A stretch of 7,393 bases of DNA from WJJR01 sp964440935 (lineage in GTDB: Bacteria; Zixibacteria; MSB-5A5; WJJR01), in NCBI GenBank assembly GCA_964440935.1, contig CAYTTY010000081.1:1-7393 (forward strand), in the 5' to 3' direction. Below the pieces are notes generated by a model. The model saw only the letters and a list, made by a program, of their open reading frames with translations, did no database searches and was not told the DNA's origin. Positions 6,764 to 7,393 of the stretch are shown in pieces; within the stretch, counting starts at the first letter, position 1, and each line of letters opens with the position of its first letter. The translations under genes were made by a program, and so were the position numbers.

Positions 6764-6852
6764 GACCCGGGGCTAAAGCCCGGGCTTTGGGTTTGGCACT
6801 TGCGATCCTCGGGCTTGCGCCCGGGGCTACGTTGTGTCGCCCCTTCGGGGCT
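6764..6852 (+). repeat. Structured intergenic repeat, copy A
   Basis: The copy consists of a first GC-rich palindromic block (AAAGCCCGGGCTTT at 6775-6788), a short hairpin CGGGC-TTGC-GCCCG (6810-6823) and a last hairpin GCCCC-TTC-GGGGC (6839-6851). The block 6817-6852 aligns with 7293-7328 of copy B at 32 of 36 positions, the differences being confined to a 5-base spacer. It lies between tcmP and the nucleotidyltransferase gene and ends 26 bases short of the latter's stop codon. Compared with copy B it lacks an internal segment of about 25 bases at the hairpin apex. Confidence 0.8.
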
Positions 6853-6878
6853 TTGTCGGAACCATCAAAACTTCAGAG

Positions 6879-7205
6879 TCACATCGCTACAGGTACACCG
6901 TGCTTCTTCACATACTGCGCGAAGCTTGCGGGCTTTGGATAATCATGTGAGGAGGCTGAAAAAAGGTGAAGCTCCAAGTCGTCACCGACTTGTAACTGCA
7001 CCTCGACACAAACGTGAATCCGGCGGTCGAAGTCCCAGGTCTCGCATCCTTCGACAAAGACGCCAATGTCAATATCGCTATCGGCGTCCGCTGTTCCATC
7101 GATCTGAGAGCCGAAGAGGTAGGCCGCGCGGACGGCGCCGAAACGTGAGACGAATTTGACTGCCTCGCGGGCACGGGCGATGATTTGGCTGTCGACTGCG
7201 GACAT
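6879..7205 (-). CDS. Minimal nucleotidyltransferase (MNT-type) domain protein
   Basis: This 108-residue protein is a stand-alone nucleotidyltransferase of the polymerase beta superfamily. It has the signature LFGSQ followed by DSDIDIGV: Gly32-Ser33, ten residues, then Asp44-x-Asp46 as metal ligands. A third acidic position is expected in VGDDLELHL (D76 or E78). The length is normal for MNT proteins, which in many cases act as antitoxins of HEPN toxins by modifying the toxin with nucleotide groups. No HEPN gene is adjacent in this window: repeats lie on both sides. The beginning of the protein could instead be a solitary regulator or a remnant of a pair. The ATG at 7205 has GGGGGA ten bases upstream, supplied by the edge of repeat copy B. 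Confidence 0.88.
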   Translation of the reverse strand: MSAVDSQIIARAREAVKFVSRFGAVRAAYLFGSQIDGTADADSDIDIGVFVEGCETWDFDRRIHVCVEVQLQVGDDLELHLFSASSHDYPKPASFAQYVKKHGVPVAM

Positions 7206-7215
7206 CGGAATTGAA

Positions 7216-7221
7216 TCCCCC
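7216..7221 (-). promoter_or_regulatory. Repeat-derived ribosome binding site of the nucleotidyltransferase gene
   Basis: On the minus strand GGGGGA is followed by 10 bases and then the ATG at 7205. It is the outermost part of repeat copy B. The G-run is an imperfect Shine-Dalgarno match, and it would be sequestered if the CCCCGGGCT/AGCCCGGGG palindrome (7218-7237) folded in the mRNA. Confidence 0.4.
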
Positions 7222-7328
7222 GGGCTGAAGCCCGGGGCTAGTTTGGGTGTGGCGTAACGCCGGGCTTATGGATTCGACTCCGATCACCACAAGCGCCCGG
7301 GGCTATAATCTGTCGCCCCTTCGGGGCT
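7216..7328 (+). repeat. Structured intergenic repeat, copy B
   Basis: This copy has the same order as copy A: a perfect palindromic block CCCCGGGCT-GA-AGCCCGGGG (7218-7237), then a long imperfect stem in which CCGGGC...TGG pairs with CCA...GCCCGG (7260-7300), and a terminal hairpin GCCCC-TTC-GGGGC (7315-7327). The stem apex contains ATGGATTCGA and CACCACAAGC, which recur in copy C on the other strand. The remaining 7329-7393 shows only a small inverted repeat, GCCG-GTAAT-CGGC, and no gene. Confidence 0.75.
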
Positions 7329-7393
7329 ATTTGTGCGCTGCTAGTGCCCGTGCAACTTTAATTTGCCGGTAATCGGCGTGTGGTTGATATTGC

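Noticed and set aside
6839..6855. GCCCC-TTC-GGGGC hairpin followed by CTTTG as an intrinsic terminator
   Set aside because: The T-run is only three bases, no plus-strand gene precedes it, and the hairpin recurs as part of the repeat family.
6764..7328. Repeats considered as a CRISPR array
   Set aside because: There are only two long diverged copies separated by a gene, no regular spacers and no cas genes.

Overview
The window (7,393 bases, mixed GC) looks like a chromosomal segment of an uncultured or poorly sampled bacterium. No gene gives a firm taxonomic placement. Short GC-rich palindromic repeats occur in at least three places between genes. There is no rRNA, tRNA, CRISPR array, transposase or integrase.

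The left part (1-4733) reads as ordinary housekeeping or metabolic genes. On the minus strand are a PLP-dependent cysteine desulfurase-family aminotransferase (195-1400) and a membrane fatty acid desaturase with three histidine boxes (1624-2673). Diverging from these on the plus strand are a class I SAM-dependent methyltransferase (2918-3796) and an alpha/beta hydrolase (3849-4733), probably co-transcribed from a recognisable sigma70-type promoter at 2850-2878. The four do not form an obvious single pathway.

The 299-base convergent gap (4734-5032) marks a change of character. It holds a 21-bp perfect inverted repeat whose arms are themselves palindromic (4810-4877), and one copy of a second structured repeat family (4949-5025) lying only 7 bases beyond the next stop codon.

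The right part (5033-7393) is accessory. A minus-strand operon encodes TcmP (three-Cys-motif partner, 5810-6658) followed after 24 bases by a phage Gp37/Gp68-family protein (DUF5131) with a Cys-x6-Cys-x2-Cys motif (5033-5785). TcmP carries motifs resembling a Rossmann methyltransferase and is clearly more AT-rich than its partner. Next comes a small minimal nucleotidyltransferase (MNT, 6879-7205) without a visible HEPN partner. Copies of the same repeat family bracket these genes: C (4949-5025, minus) and A (6764-6852, plus) flank the TcmP/DUF5131 pair in inverted orientation, and A and B (7216-7328, plus) flank the MNT gene in direct orientation.

The most interesting candidate is the TcmP-DUF5131 pair. 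It is a recurrent but functionally uncharacterised association, here packaged between repeats beside a nucleotidyltransferase gene. A role in nucleic-acid modification or phage conflict is a hypothesis only.
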